Assembly (NCBI GenBank): GCA_965248805.1
Contig: CBDFKJ010000009.1
Location: 992,001-1,056,000, forward strand
Reading direction: 5' to 3'
DNA length: 64,000 nucleotides
Source of the DNA: CBDFKJ01 sp965248805
GTDB lineage: Bacteria; Pseudomonadota; Alphaproteobacteria; UBA6615
Position 1 is the stretch's first letter. The number at the start of each line of letters is the position of its first letter. Positions 1 to 7,092 of the stretch are shown in pieces. Position numbers and translations under genes: made by a program. The notes under the pieces are model-generated. The model was not told the DNA's origin. It saw only the letters and a list, made by a program, of their open reading frames with translations, and made no database searches.

Positions 1-507
1 CGCCAGCGCGTGGTGATCGCACTCGCGTTGGCGTCGAACCCCAAGCTGGTCATCGCCGACGAGCCCACGACGGCGCTGGATGTCTCCATACAGGCACAGA
101 TCATCGCGCTCTTGAAGCGCCTGTGCCACGAGCACGGCACCGCGGTGATGCTGATCACACACGACATGGGCGTCATCGCCGAGGCCGCCGACCGCGTCGC
201 TGTGGTGTATGCCGGCCGTATCGCCGAGATCGGGCCCGTCGCAGACGTGATCGGCGACGCCAAACATCCCTATACGCGCGGGCTGATGGGCTCGATCCCG
301 TCCCTGGATCAGCGCCGCCAACGCCTGGTGCAGATCGATGGCGCCATGCCGCGCTTGACCGAGATCCCCGATGGCTGCGCCTTTCATCCACGCTGCCCGC
401 ACGCGTTCGATCGTTGTCGACGCGAACGACCGGAGCGGTTAGCGGTCGGCGGCAGTGACGTCGCCTGTTGGCAGTTCGACCCTAGCCAGGCGCGCATCCC
501 GGCATGA
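1..507 (+). CDS. Oligopeptide/dipeptide ABC transporter ATP-binding protein, DppD/OppD type (5' partial)
   Basis: This is the C-terminal part of an ATPase that powers uptake of peptides or similar solutes at the inner membrane; the start lies before the window. Visible elements are the end of the signature region (RQRVVIALALA), Walker B with the D-loop (LVIADEPTTALD), the H-loop (ITHDMG) and the oligopeptide-transporter C-terminal domain, with KHPYTRGL and the cysteine motif GCAFHPRCPHAFDRC. That cysteine-bearing tail is typical of the OppD/DppD and OppF/DppF families. The stop codon overlaps the start of the next ATPase by ATGA, so the two are translationally coupled. The substrate cannot be read from the sequence; the permeases and binding protein would be upstream. 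Confidence 0.93.
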   Translation, partial: RQRVVIALALASNPKLVIADEPTTALDVSIQAQIIALLKRLCHEHGTAVMLITHDMGVIAEAADRVAVVYAGRIAEIGPVADVIGDAKHPYTRGLMGSIPSLDQRRQRLVQIDGAMPRLTEIPDGCAFHPRCPHAFDRCRRERPERLAVGGSDVACWQFDPSQARIPA

Positions 508-1550
508 CGGTCGCAACCAACATCGCGGCGCGTCGCAAGTCGGCAACGGATACGCCGATGCTGCGCGTGCGCGGTCTGAAACGCTACTTCGACGTATCCC
601 CGCCGTTGCTGAACCGCCTGCTGGAGCGGCGACCACGGCAGGTTCTCAAGGCCGTCGACGGCATCGATTTCGACATCGGCAGCGGCCAGACGCTGGCGCT
701 GGTCGGCGAGTCGGGCTGCGGCAAGTCGACGGTCGCCCGTTGTGTTGTCGGCCTGCATGCACCGACCGCGGGCTCGGTCGAGCTGGCTGGCGTCGATGTT
801 CATGACGCGCCGTCGCGCCGTGAGGCGATGATCGTGCGCCGGCGCATGCAAATGGTTTTTCAAGACCCCTATGCCAGCCTCAACCCGCGATGGCGGGTGT
901 TTGACATCGTGGCTGAGCCGATCCGGGCGTTTCAGGTCCGGCAGGGTGCTGCGGCGATCCGCGGGCGAGTGCACGACCTGCTCGCCCATGTCAGCCTGAC
1001 GGCGGCCGACGGTGACAAGTATCCGCATGAGTTTTCCGGCGGACAGCGTCAGCGCATCTCGATCGCACGGGCCCTGGCGTCCAATCCGGAATTCCTGGTT
1101 TGCGACGAGCCGACGTCGGCGCTCGACGTTTCAGTACAGGCGCAGATCCTCAACCTGATGAAGGATCTGCAGTCCGATCTGGGGCTGACCTATCTGTTCA
1201 TCAGTCATGATCTGTCGGTGGTCTTCCACACGTCGGACGTGGTCGGCGTGATGTATCTGGGCCGATTGGCGGAACTACGGCAGGCAAAGGACCTGTTTGC
1301 CCGTCCGGCGCATCCGTACACGCGGCTGCTGCTGGAGACGATCCCCGATCTGAAGGCGATCGGGCGCGCGCGCTCGCCCCTGGGCGGCGAGGTGCCCAGT
1401 CCCATCGATCCGCCGAGCGGATGCGCGTTTCACCCGCGATGCCCGTTTGCCGATGAACGTTGCCGCGCCGAGCGGCCCGAACCGCTGCCGCTCGACGGTG
1501 GCGTCGCCGCCTGCCATGCGGTGCAGGAAGACCGCTTGCCGGCCCAGTAG
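504..1550 (+). CDS. Oligopeptide/dipeptide ABC transporter ATP-binding protein, DppF/OppF type
   Basis: This is the second ATPase of the importer, 348 residues, the normal length for the family. Walker A (GESGCGKST) is at about residues 68-76, the Q-loop lies near FQDPYASL, the signature is FSGGQRQRIS, Walker B is FLVCDEPTSALD and the H-loop is ISHDLS. A basic insert between the first strands (about residues 32-48, PPLLNRLLERRP) is common in DppF proteins. The C-terminal oligo/HPY domain ends with the cysteine motif GCAFHPRCPFADERC. It starts inside the stop codon of the upstream ATPase (ATGA). DppD- and DppF-type subunits normally form a heterodimer under two permeases. It is the last gene of this operon unless the methyltransferase 3 bp downstream is co-transcribed. 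Confidence 0.94.
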   Translation: MTVATNIAARRKSATDTPMLRVRGLKRYFDVSPPLLNRLLERRPRQVLKAVDGIDFDIGSGQTLALVGESGCGKSTVARCVVGLHAPTAGSVELAGVDVHDAPSRREAMIVRRRMQMVFQDPYASLNPRWRVFDIVAEPIRAFQVRQGAAAIRGRVHDLLAHVSLTAADGDKYPHEFSGGQRQRISIARALASNPEFLVCDEPTSALDVSVQAQILNLMKDLQSDLGLTYLFISHDLSVVFHTSDVVGVMYLGRLAELRQAKDLFARPAHPYTRLLLETIPDLKAIGRARSPLGGEVPSPIDPPSGCAFHPRCPFADERCRAERPEPLPLDGGVAACHAVQEDRLPAQ

Positions 1551-1553
1551 ACG

Positions 1554-2285
1554 ATGGAAGCGCAAGCGATCGCTCGGCTCGGAGCCGAAACCGGCAACTG
1601 GCTCAATCGCGGCCGCGCCGAGCTTTTGCGGTCCCTGCTGCAACGGTTCGCTGGCCGCCGCGGCGGCGAGGTCTTGGAGATCGGTGCCGGTCACGGACAG
1701 CACATCGAGCTTCTGCGCGCGTGGGGCAGTGTCGACGCGGTCGAAGTCGACGGCGCCTGCTGGACGGCGTTGCAGTCGGGCAACGGCGTGCGCGATCTCT
1801 ACCGCCAGGGTCTGCCCGACTTGGCGGTGCCGCGCCGCTACGATGTGATCTGCGCACTCGACGTGATCGAGCACATCGAGGACGACCGGGCCGCGTTGGC
1901 GTGGGTGGCGGACCACTTGAACGTGGACGGCGTGTTCGTTGCCACTGTGCCGGCGTATCAGTGGCTGTTCGGACCTCACGACCGCGCCAATCGGCACTTC
2001 AGGCGCTATACGAAGGGCACATTCACGGCGGCGCTGCCGCCCGATTTGCAGGTGAAGGCCAGCGGCTATTTCAACACCGCGCTGCTCCCGGCCGCAGTCG
2101 CTGCCAAGCTGGTCTGGGGTGCGCGCCAGGGCACACGGCCGGGCGACAAGCAATCGTCCAACTTGCCGCCGCTCTTGGATCGTCTGTGCTATGCGGTCTT
2201 GGCGATGGAGGCGCGTCTGACCGGCGCCGGACTGCGCCCACCGGCCGGTCTTTCCGTATTCTGCGTAGCGGCCTTGGCCCGTTAG
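1554..2285 (+). CDS. Class I SAM-dependent methyltransferase
   Basis: A 243-residue protein with a Rossmann-type methyltransferase core. The glycine-rich SAM loop is VLEIGAGHGQHIELL (about residues 38-52), the acidic end of strand 2 is AVEVDG, and motif II/post-II is YDVICALDVIEHIEDD, typical of the Methyltransf_11/23 group. The C-terminal third (a VPAYQWLFGPHD segment followed by a positively charged HFRRYTKG stretch) resembles methyltransferases found in polysaccharide clusters. The gene begins 3 bp after the ABC ATPase stop and ends 4 bp before the convergent flippase-like gene. The substrate is unknown; the location beside glycosyltransferases suggests a sugar or lipid-linked glycan. Confidence 0.85.
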   Translation: MEAQAIARLGAETGNWLNRGRAELLRSLLQRFAGRRGGEVLEIGAGHGQHIELLRAWGSVDAVEVDGACWTALQSGNGVRDLYRQGLPDLAVPRRYDVICALDVIEHIEDDRAALAWVADHLNVDGVFVATVPAYQWLFGPHDRANRHFRRYTKGTFTAALPPDLQVKASGYFNTALLPAAVAAKLVWGARQGTRPGDKQSSNLPPLLDRLCYAVLAMEARLTGAGLRPPAGLSVFCVAALAR

Positions 2286-2289
2286 TATC

Positions 2290-3291
2290 CTAACGCCGTA
2301 ACAACACGGCCGGCAGCAGCATCACGGCAGTTACGGCCAGGAAGAGTATGTGCGCCAGGATTGCCGCGGCAAGTGCGTTGGCCGCGTCATGTCCGGCAGC
2401 CACTGCGGTCGCGGTCCAGGCGCCCTCGAACGGTCCCACGCTGGCCACCCCATTGACCGGCATAGCGAACGACAGAATGGCGGCGGCGCTGACCATGCCG
2501 GCGGTCGCGAACGAAACGGCGGTCTCGATCGCAAGTAGGCCCTGCTGAATGGCCAAAGTCATGCCCATCCACATCGCGATCGACACCGACCACACAGCGG
2601 CGAACCGTCGCCATGTCAGCGCCACGGCCGCCGTGAGTGCCTGGTGCAGCCAGCGCAGCACGATGTTTCGAGGCTGCGTCTTCGGCAGATACGCGCGGGC
2701 GACGAAGCACAGCGCGAGCAATCCGGCGACGCCGAGCGCCGCTGCAATGCCGCCGGCACCCAACAACGCGCGCCACTGGTCCCATTCAGGGCGCTGCGCC
2801 AGTGCGAACCACGCCGCTGTGCCACCGATCGCGCATACGACGAGCAGATCCAGCATTCGAAACAGGAGCAACAGGCCGACCGCATCGGCCACGCCCCTGC
2901 CGTAGCGGCACGACAGCATGACGACGAAGGTTAGTTCTCCCGTACGCGCGGGCAGCACCGAAATCCAAAAGCTGTGCCAAGTCGATATGGCAAACGCCCG
3001 GCGTGTGAGTAGCCGCGTGTGCCGCTCCAGGCACAACGACAAGCGCCACGCGCGCAGCAGATGCGCCGCGGCCGTGGCCAGGCAAAGAAACACCAGGCGC
3101 ACACCGTCGGCGGCGGCGAAAGAGCCCGGCAACGTCGCGACCAGGTCGGTGGACAACAGAACCCACACGCACCCGCCGGTGACGGCGATGCTGACCATCA
3201 CATGCCACAGCCATCGGCGACCGGACCGGGCAGCGTGCTCCGGCGCCGCCGTAGTGCTTGGCGCTGCTTCGCCCGGTTGTGCTGGCGTCAC
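2290..3291 (-). CDS. Lysylphosphatidylglycerol synthase TM-region / flippase-like integral membrane protein
   Basis: A 333-residue multi-pass membrane protein with about eight hydrophobic segments (first near residues 29-48, last at the C-terminus). The pattern fits the LPG_synthase_TM family (UPF0104/AglD-like), including the motif VLPARTGELTFVVML in the middle and a conserved-looking FAMPVNGVASVGPFEGAW near the C-terminus. Proteins of this type translocate or handle lipid-linked substrates; there is no catalytic MprF aminoacyl-transferase domain here. It starts with GTG overlapping the stop of the upstream glycosyltransferase (GTGA), so it is translationally coupled to it. A role in moving a glycosylated lipid across the inner membrane is inference from this pairing. 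Confidence 0.82.
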   Translation of the reverse strand: MTPAQPGEAAPSTTAAPEHAARSGRRWLWHVMVSIAVTGGCVWVLLSTDLVATLPGSFAAADGVRLVFLCLATAAAHLLRAWRLSLCLERHTRLLTRRAFAISTWHSFWISVLPARTGELTFVVMLSCRYGRGVADAVGLLLLFRMLDLLVVCAIGGTAAWFALAQRPEWDQWRALLGAGGIAAALGVAGLLALCFVARAYLPKTQPRNIVLRWLHQALTAAVALTWRRFAAVWSVSIAMWMGMTLAIQQGLLAIETAVSFATAGMVSAAAILSFAMPVNGVASVGPFEGAWTATAVAAGHDAANALAAAILAHILFLAVTAVMLLPAVLLRR

Positions 3292-4322
3292 TTTGTGGAT
3301 CGCTTATCGTCTTTGTCGATCACCGGCCGCAAACGGTACTGCGGGTATTGCTCGTTCTCGTGCAGCAGGCGGACGATAAGCTCTGCCAGCAGCCCTTGAC
3401 CCAGGAAGGTGGCGCCCGTGATGACCAACATCACGCCCAGCAGCAGCAGCGGCCGATCGCCGATCGGCGCTCCGCCCAGCTTCACGAGAAGCAGGTACAA
3501 GCAGATCACCAGCCCCGGCACGACGGCGGCCAGGCCAATGGTGCCGAAGAAGTGCATCGGCCGCTGGCGGTAGCGGGTGTAGAAAAGCACCAGCACCAGA
3601 TCGAGCACCACACGGATGGTTCGATCCAGCCGGTACTTTGACGTGCCGAACTTGCGGGCGCGGTGGTTGACCTCGATCTCGCGGATCTGCGCGCCCGAAT
3701 CTGCGAGCAGAACGCTTATGAACCGGTGCATCTCGCCATAGAGCCGGATATTGGTTAGCACGCGCCGTCGGTAGAGCTTCAGCGTGCAGCCATGGTCGTG
3801 CAGCGGCACGCCCGTCAGGCGCGAAATCAGGCGGTTGGCCCAGCGTGATAACAACACGCGCAGCGGCGAATCGTGCCGGTCCCGACGCCAACCCGAAACG
3901 ATGTCTGCGTCTGTTTCCGCCATCGTATGCAGCATGCGGGCGATATCGTGCGGGTCGTTTTGTTGGTCGCCGTCAAGGCAGGCGATGATGTCGCCGCGAG
4001 CGGCGTCGAATCCCGCCTGCATGGCCGACGATTGGCCATAGTTGCGCGCCAATGAGACATGCCGCACCTGCGGCGCCTCCTGCGCGAGCCGATCCAGCAG
4101 CGCGCCGGTGTCGTCTTTCGAGCCATCATCGATGTAGATGATTTCATAAGGCCGGCCCAACTCGGCCATCACCTTCATCAACTCTTCATGGAACGGCGTC
4201 AACGAGCCAGCCTCGTTGAACAGCGGGACGACCAGGCTGAGTTCGGGCTCGGCCGAGAGCCCGGCCTTTCGCCGCCGCGGACGTTTTGCCGCGGCACTCG
4301 TGCGGTTTGGCGCTTTTTCCAT
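3288..4322 (-). CDS. Family 2 glycosyltransferase, polyprenyl/dolichyl-phosphate type
   Basis: A 344-residue GT-A glycosyltransferase. After a basic N-terminus, the catalytic domain begins with ELSLVVPLFNEAGSL, followed by EIIYIDDGSKDDTGAL and the metal-binding acidic motif ACLDGDQQNDP. Two C-terminal hydrophobic segments (VVPGLVICLYLLL and LLLLGVMLVITGATFL) anchor it in the membrane, as in ArnC/GtrB/DPM1-like enzymes that load a sugar onto polyprenyl phosphate. The ATG at 4322 is chosen because the family homology starts soon after it; an upstream in-frame ATG at 4517 would add 65 residues without family-like features. It is coupled to the flippase-like gene by a GTGA overlap, consistent with synthesis and translocation of one lipid-linked sugar. 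Confidence 0.88.
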   Translation of the reverse strand: MEKAPNRTSAAAKRPRRRKAGLSAEPELSLVVPLFNEAGSLTPFHEELMKVMAELGRPYEIIYIDDGSKDDTGALLDRLAQEAPQVRHVSLARNYGQSSAMQAGFDAARGDIIACLDGDQQNDPHDIARMLHTMAETDADIVSGWRRDRHDSPLRVLLSRWANRLISRLTGVPLHDHGCTLKLYRRRVLTNIRLYGEMHRFISVLLADSGAQIREIEVNHRARKFGTSKYRLDRTIRVVLDLVLVLFYTRYRQRPMHFFGTIGLAAVVPGLVICLYLLLVKLGGAPIGDRPLLLLGVMLVITGATFLGQGLLAELIVRLLHENEQYPQYRLRPVIDKDDKRSTK

Positions 4323-4679
4323 CGTACGCACTGCCACTGCACGCTCTCCCCTGTCTGACCGCCGGCGAGCGACTTGGCGACATCGCGCGCCTTGCGGTGA
4401 CCGTGCCACCGGCCCTGTCAACGGGCGGTTAACCCCAACCGGATAGTAGTGCCATCCATCGGGCCGCCGCTCGGAGTCCAAGTCAAGGCAATCGATGTCC
4501 GTCGACCAGGCAACCATCGCCGATTTTGGCGCGCAACGGGCATGTCCTCATGACCATACCGGCGACTAGGCGTCCAGCGAATTGTTAGCCGACACGGCCG
4601 ATCCGCTGGTGCCCCTGGCGCGTTTGCGCAGCGCCGGTGTGCGACCGGTGCGCGCCCTGTCGCTGGGTCGAGTTGCGGC
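4323..4679. promoter_or_regulatory. Divergent intergenic region, 357 bp
   Basis: This stretch separates a leftward glycosyltransferase from a rightward methyltransferase, so it should hold two divergent promoters. I saw no protein with family-like features, no tRNA fold and no clear hairpin terminator. The part from about 4430 to 4560 is somewhat less GC-rich. Assignment as a promoter region rests only on gene orientation. Confidence 0.35.
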
Positions 4680-5447
4680 ATGAGCGGCGATTGGCGCGCT
4701 GCCGGCGAGCGCCAGAAGGCGCACTACGAGTCCCTGCATGACGACTACGAGGCGCACTATTACGACGAGTGGTCGATGCGCTTTCGCCGTCGCTACATGT
4801 ATGACTTTCTGTTCGCCAACATCGACCTGAGCGCCACCACGGTTGCGGATTTCGCCTGCGGCAGCCGCCATAACTCAATCGAACTGTTGCGCCGATATCC
4901 CGCGGTGCGGTTGCACGGCTACGATGTCACCGAAGTCGCATGCGCGGCCTATCATGGAAACACGGGCGCGCCGGCGTCGGCGATGGATCTGACGCGGCCT
5001 TATGCGTTTCAGGCCGAGCATGACGCGGCCATCGTGGTCGGCGGTTTGCACCATTGCGTCGCCGACCTGGCGCAGACGCTGCGCAATGTCGCGGCGGCCA
5101 TCAAACCGGGTGGCTGGCTCTTCATGGTCGAGCCCAACCTGCGCTTCATGCTCGAACCGCTGCGCACGTTTTGGTACCAACACGATTCCTATTTCGATCA
5201 CGAGGCCGAGCAGGCGCTCGACCATGACGCGCTGCTGGCCCAGGCCGGGCCCGAGTTTTCCGTCGACGCGGTGCGTTTCGCCGGCGGTCCGGCCTACTTC
5301 CTGGTCCTCAACAGCCTGATATTCCGCCTGCCGAAGGCGCTGAAGCGGGCGTTGGCCGCGCCGCTCTGGGCGACGGAGGATCTGTACAATCTTCTTCCCG
5401 GTCGGCTGCCGTTTCCCTACTTTGCCGCGCGCTGGCGGCGGCAATAG
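4680..5447 (+). CDS. Class I SAM-dependent methyltransferase
   Basis: A 255-residue methyltransferase-like protein. The N-terminus (QKAHYESLHDDYEAHYYD) matches the lead-in helix of Methyltransf_11/12 enzymes acting in glycan loci. The SAM loop is VADFACGSRHNSIELL; this is a degenerate form, with ACGSR in place of the usual GCGTG. An acidic strand-2 residue follows (HGYDVTE), then AAIVVGGLHHCVADL. The C-terminal half contains the motif PNLRFMLEPLRTFWYQHDSYFDHEAEQAL. It is the only rightward gene between two leftward glycosyltransferase operons and ends 3 bp before the convergent methyltransferase. The substrate is unknown. Confidence 0.8.
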   Translation: MSGDWRAAGERQKAHYESLHDDYEAHYYDEWSMRFRRRYMYDFLFANIDLSATTVADFACGSRHNSIELLRRYPAVRLHGYDVTEVACAAYHGNTGAPASAMDLTRPYAFQAEHDAAIVVGGLHHCVADLAQTLRNVAAAIKPGGWLFMVEPNLRFMLEPLRTFWYQHDSYFDHEAEQALDHDALLAQAGPEFSVDAVRFAGGPAYFLVLNSLIFRLPKALKRALAAPLWATEDLYNLLPGRLPFPYFAARWRRQ

Positions 5448-5450
5448 GCC

Positions 5451-6128
5451 TCAGCGCCGTCGTGGCGTCGCCACGTAGAGGTGATTGAGGCCGTAGCCGA
5501 AGCGCTCGTGGCGCTCGAGGCTCAAGCCGGCCTCGTCCAACAGCGCCAGCACATCGCGGTGATCGAGCCCGGGCTCTTCATGCTCGTCGACGTCGCGATG
5601 CTTGTCTTCGCTGTACCACCATAGCGCGTGACCGACGGCACCGATGGTGCGGCCGATCATCGTAATCACGATGCGGCCATCCGGGCCAAGCACGCGTTGC
5701 GCCTCCACCAGTGCGCTCTTGCGTTCGGGGATATGGTTCAGACAGGCGATAAACGCGACAGTGTCGAAACTGGCATCGTCAAACGGCAAGGCGTCGGAGG
5801 ATTCGATCAATTGACAGCCGCCGCCCCAGTCGACCACGTCGACACCGAGGCTGCCGTCGGCGTCATCGCGTTGGCGGGTGTAGAGGTGTACGAGCGTGTT
5901 GTCACCGGCGCCGATATCGAGGCATTTACCCCGCAGCGCCGGTAGCACGCGCGCGAGGCGCTCGGCGCGCAGCGACGTCAGGTGCAGGCGCTCGGACCAG
6001 GCGTCGGGCAGCACGACCATGCGCAACGGCGCGCCGATCAGGTCATAGACGTGCTGGCAGGCCGGCTTGGGCAGCGTCAGCGCCCATTCCGGCGGCAAGG
6101 TCGACGGTGTCGTCGCGTCAGCGGTCAT
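5451..6128 (-). CDS. Class I SAM-dependent methyltransferase
   Basis: A 225-residue methyltransferase with the SAM loop CLDIGAGDNTLVHLY, strand-2 acid GVDVVDW, the DALPFDDASFDTVAFI motif (motif II) and a post-motif helix LVEAQRVLGPDGRIVITM. The C-terminal strands end in FGYGLNHLYVATPRRR. These elements place it in the Methyltransf_11 group. The start is uncertain: ATG 6128 gives an 11-bp overlap with the upstream glycosyltransferase; an in-frame ATG at 6155 would overlap by 38 bp. It forms an overlapping leftward operon with the glycosyltransferase and asparagine synthase upstream, so it probably modifies the same glycan or nucleotide-sugar product (inference). Confidence 0.83.
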   Translation of the reverse strand: MTADATTPSTLPPEWALTLPKPACQHVYDLIGAPLRMVVLPDAWSERLHLTSLRAERLARVLPALRGKCLDIGAGDNTLVHLYTRQRDDADGSLGVDVVDWGGGCQLIESSDALPFDDASFDTVAFIACLNHIPERKSALVEAQRVLGPDGRIVITMIGRTIGAVGHALWWYSEDKHRDVDEHEEPGLDHRDVLALLDEAGLSLERHERFGYGLNHLYVATPRRR

Positions 6129-7092
6129 GGTCGGATCGGTCCATTGGGTCGTCATCGTGGGGGCTCATCGTGAGGGCGTCGAGTTGGCCGAGGCGCAGCT
6201 GCGAGATTTGATCGGCGATCAATCCCTGCATCATCAACAGAATCCCGGCGATCATGATGAACAGCGCTGTTACCGACAGGCCAAGGCCACTCAGCAGCGC
6301 CAGCGTCGCGCCATACACGCCGCCGCCAATCAGCGCCGCCAGACCAATGGGAACGAATACGCGCAGCGGCGCGAATAGCATCACCATCCGCAACGTCAAC
6401 AGCATGGTGCGGAAACCGTCGACCAACCTCACCTTGCTGCTACCGATGCGCGGCGTGGTCTGGACCGGCAGGAAATCAATCGGATAGCCGCGCTCCAACA
6501 TGGTCAAGGTGCTGGTCATGCTGGCGCTGAATCCGTTAGGAAACAATCCCACATAGGGCGCGATCATGGCGCGATTGAAGACGCGCAAGCCGCAGTTCAA
6601 ATCGTTGGGAAACTTCAGGCGCATTGAGCGTGCCATCAGCCAGATCAGCGCCTTACCGAGCGTGCGCACGAGTGGGCCGCCGCGCCCGCGCGCACCGATA
6701 ACCGCGGTCACGCGCTTGTCGTGGAGATGCTGTGTGAGCGCCACGAGATCCTGCACACGATGCTCGTTGTCGGCGTCGAACCAGGCGATATAGGCGCCCC
6801 GAGCCGCGCGCATCCCGGTCTTGATGCCGGCGCCATAGCCGCGGTTGAACGGATGTGCGATCACCCGCACGCCGTCGATCGCGCGCGCCGCCGGGCCGGT
6901 ACCGTCGTTCGATCCATCGTCGATGACGATGACCTCGCTTTGCGGCAACCGCTCGCGCAGTTCGCCCAGGGTTTGGGTGATGCCCTGCGCCTCATTGAAA
7001 GCGGGAATGACGATGGACAAACGGCGCTGCAGCTCCGGCGCTAGCGTTGCCGCGCTGGCCCGGTTGTCTTGCGTCTTAAGTGCACTAGCCAT
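6118..7092 (-). CDS. Family 2 glycosyltransferase with C-terminal membrane anchor
   Basis: A 324-residue GT-A enzyme. The catalytic domain starts LSIVIPAFNEAQGI (about residue 25), continues with EVIVIDDGSNDGTG and NRGYGAGIKTGM, and has the metal-binding motif WFDADNEHRVQDL. Two C-terminal hydrophobic hairpins (VFVPIGLAALIGGGVY and ALFIMIAGILLMMQGLI) indicate membrane anchoring, as in DPM1/DolP-sugar synthases. It overlaps the upstream asparagine synthase gene by 8 bp and the downstream methyltransferase gene by 11 bp, a compact operon. The donor and acceptor sugars are not visible in the sequence. Confidence 0.88.
   Translation of the reverse strand: MASALKTQDNRASAATLAPELQRRLSIVIPAFNEAQGITQTLGELRERLPQSEVIVIDDGSNDGTGPAARAIDGVRVIAHPFNRGYGAGIKTGMRAARGAYIAWFDADNEHRVQDLVALTQHLHDKRVTAVIGARGRGGPLVRTLGKALIWLMARSMRLKFPNDLNCGLRVFNRAMIAPYVGLFPNGFSASMTSTLTMLERGYPIDFLPVQTTPRIGSSKVRLVDGFRTMLLTLRMVMLFAPLRVFVPIGLAALIGGGVYGATLALLSGLGLSVTALFIMIAGILLMMQGLIADQISQLRLGQLDALTMSPHDDDPMDRSDHDR

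Noticed and set aside
1275..2153. Long minus-strand open frame opposite the DppF-type and methyltransferase genes
   Set aside because: Arginine- and histidine-rich composition and no conserved motif; it is the antisense of two clearly conserved genes and a product of high GC.
2290..3291. MprF-type lysyl-phosphatidylglycerol synthase
   Set aside because: Only the membrane flippase-like part is present; the cytoplasmic aminoacyl-transferase domain is missing, so lysine transfer is not supported.
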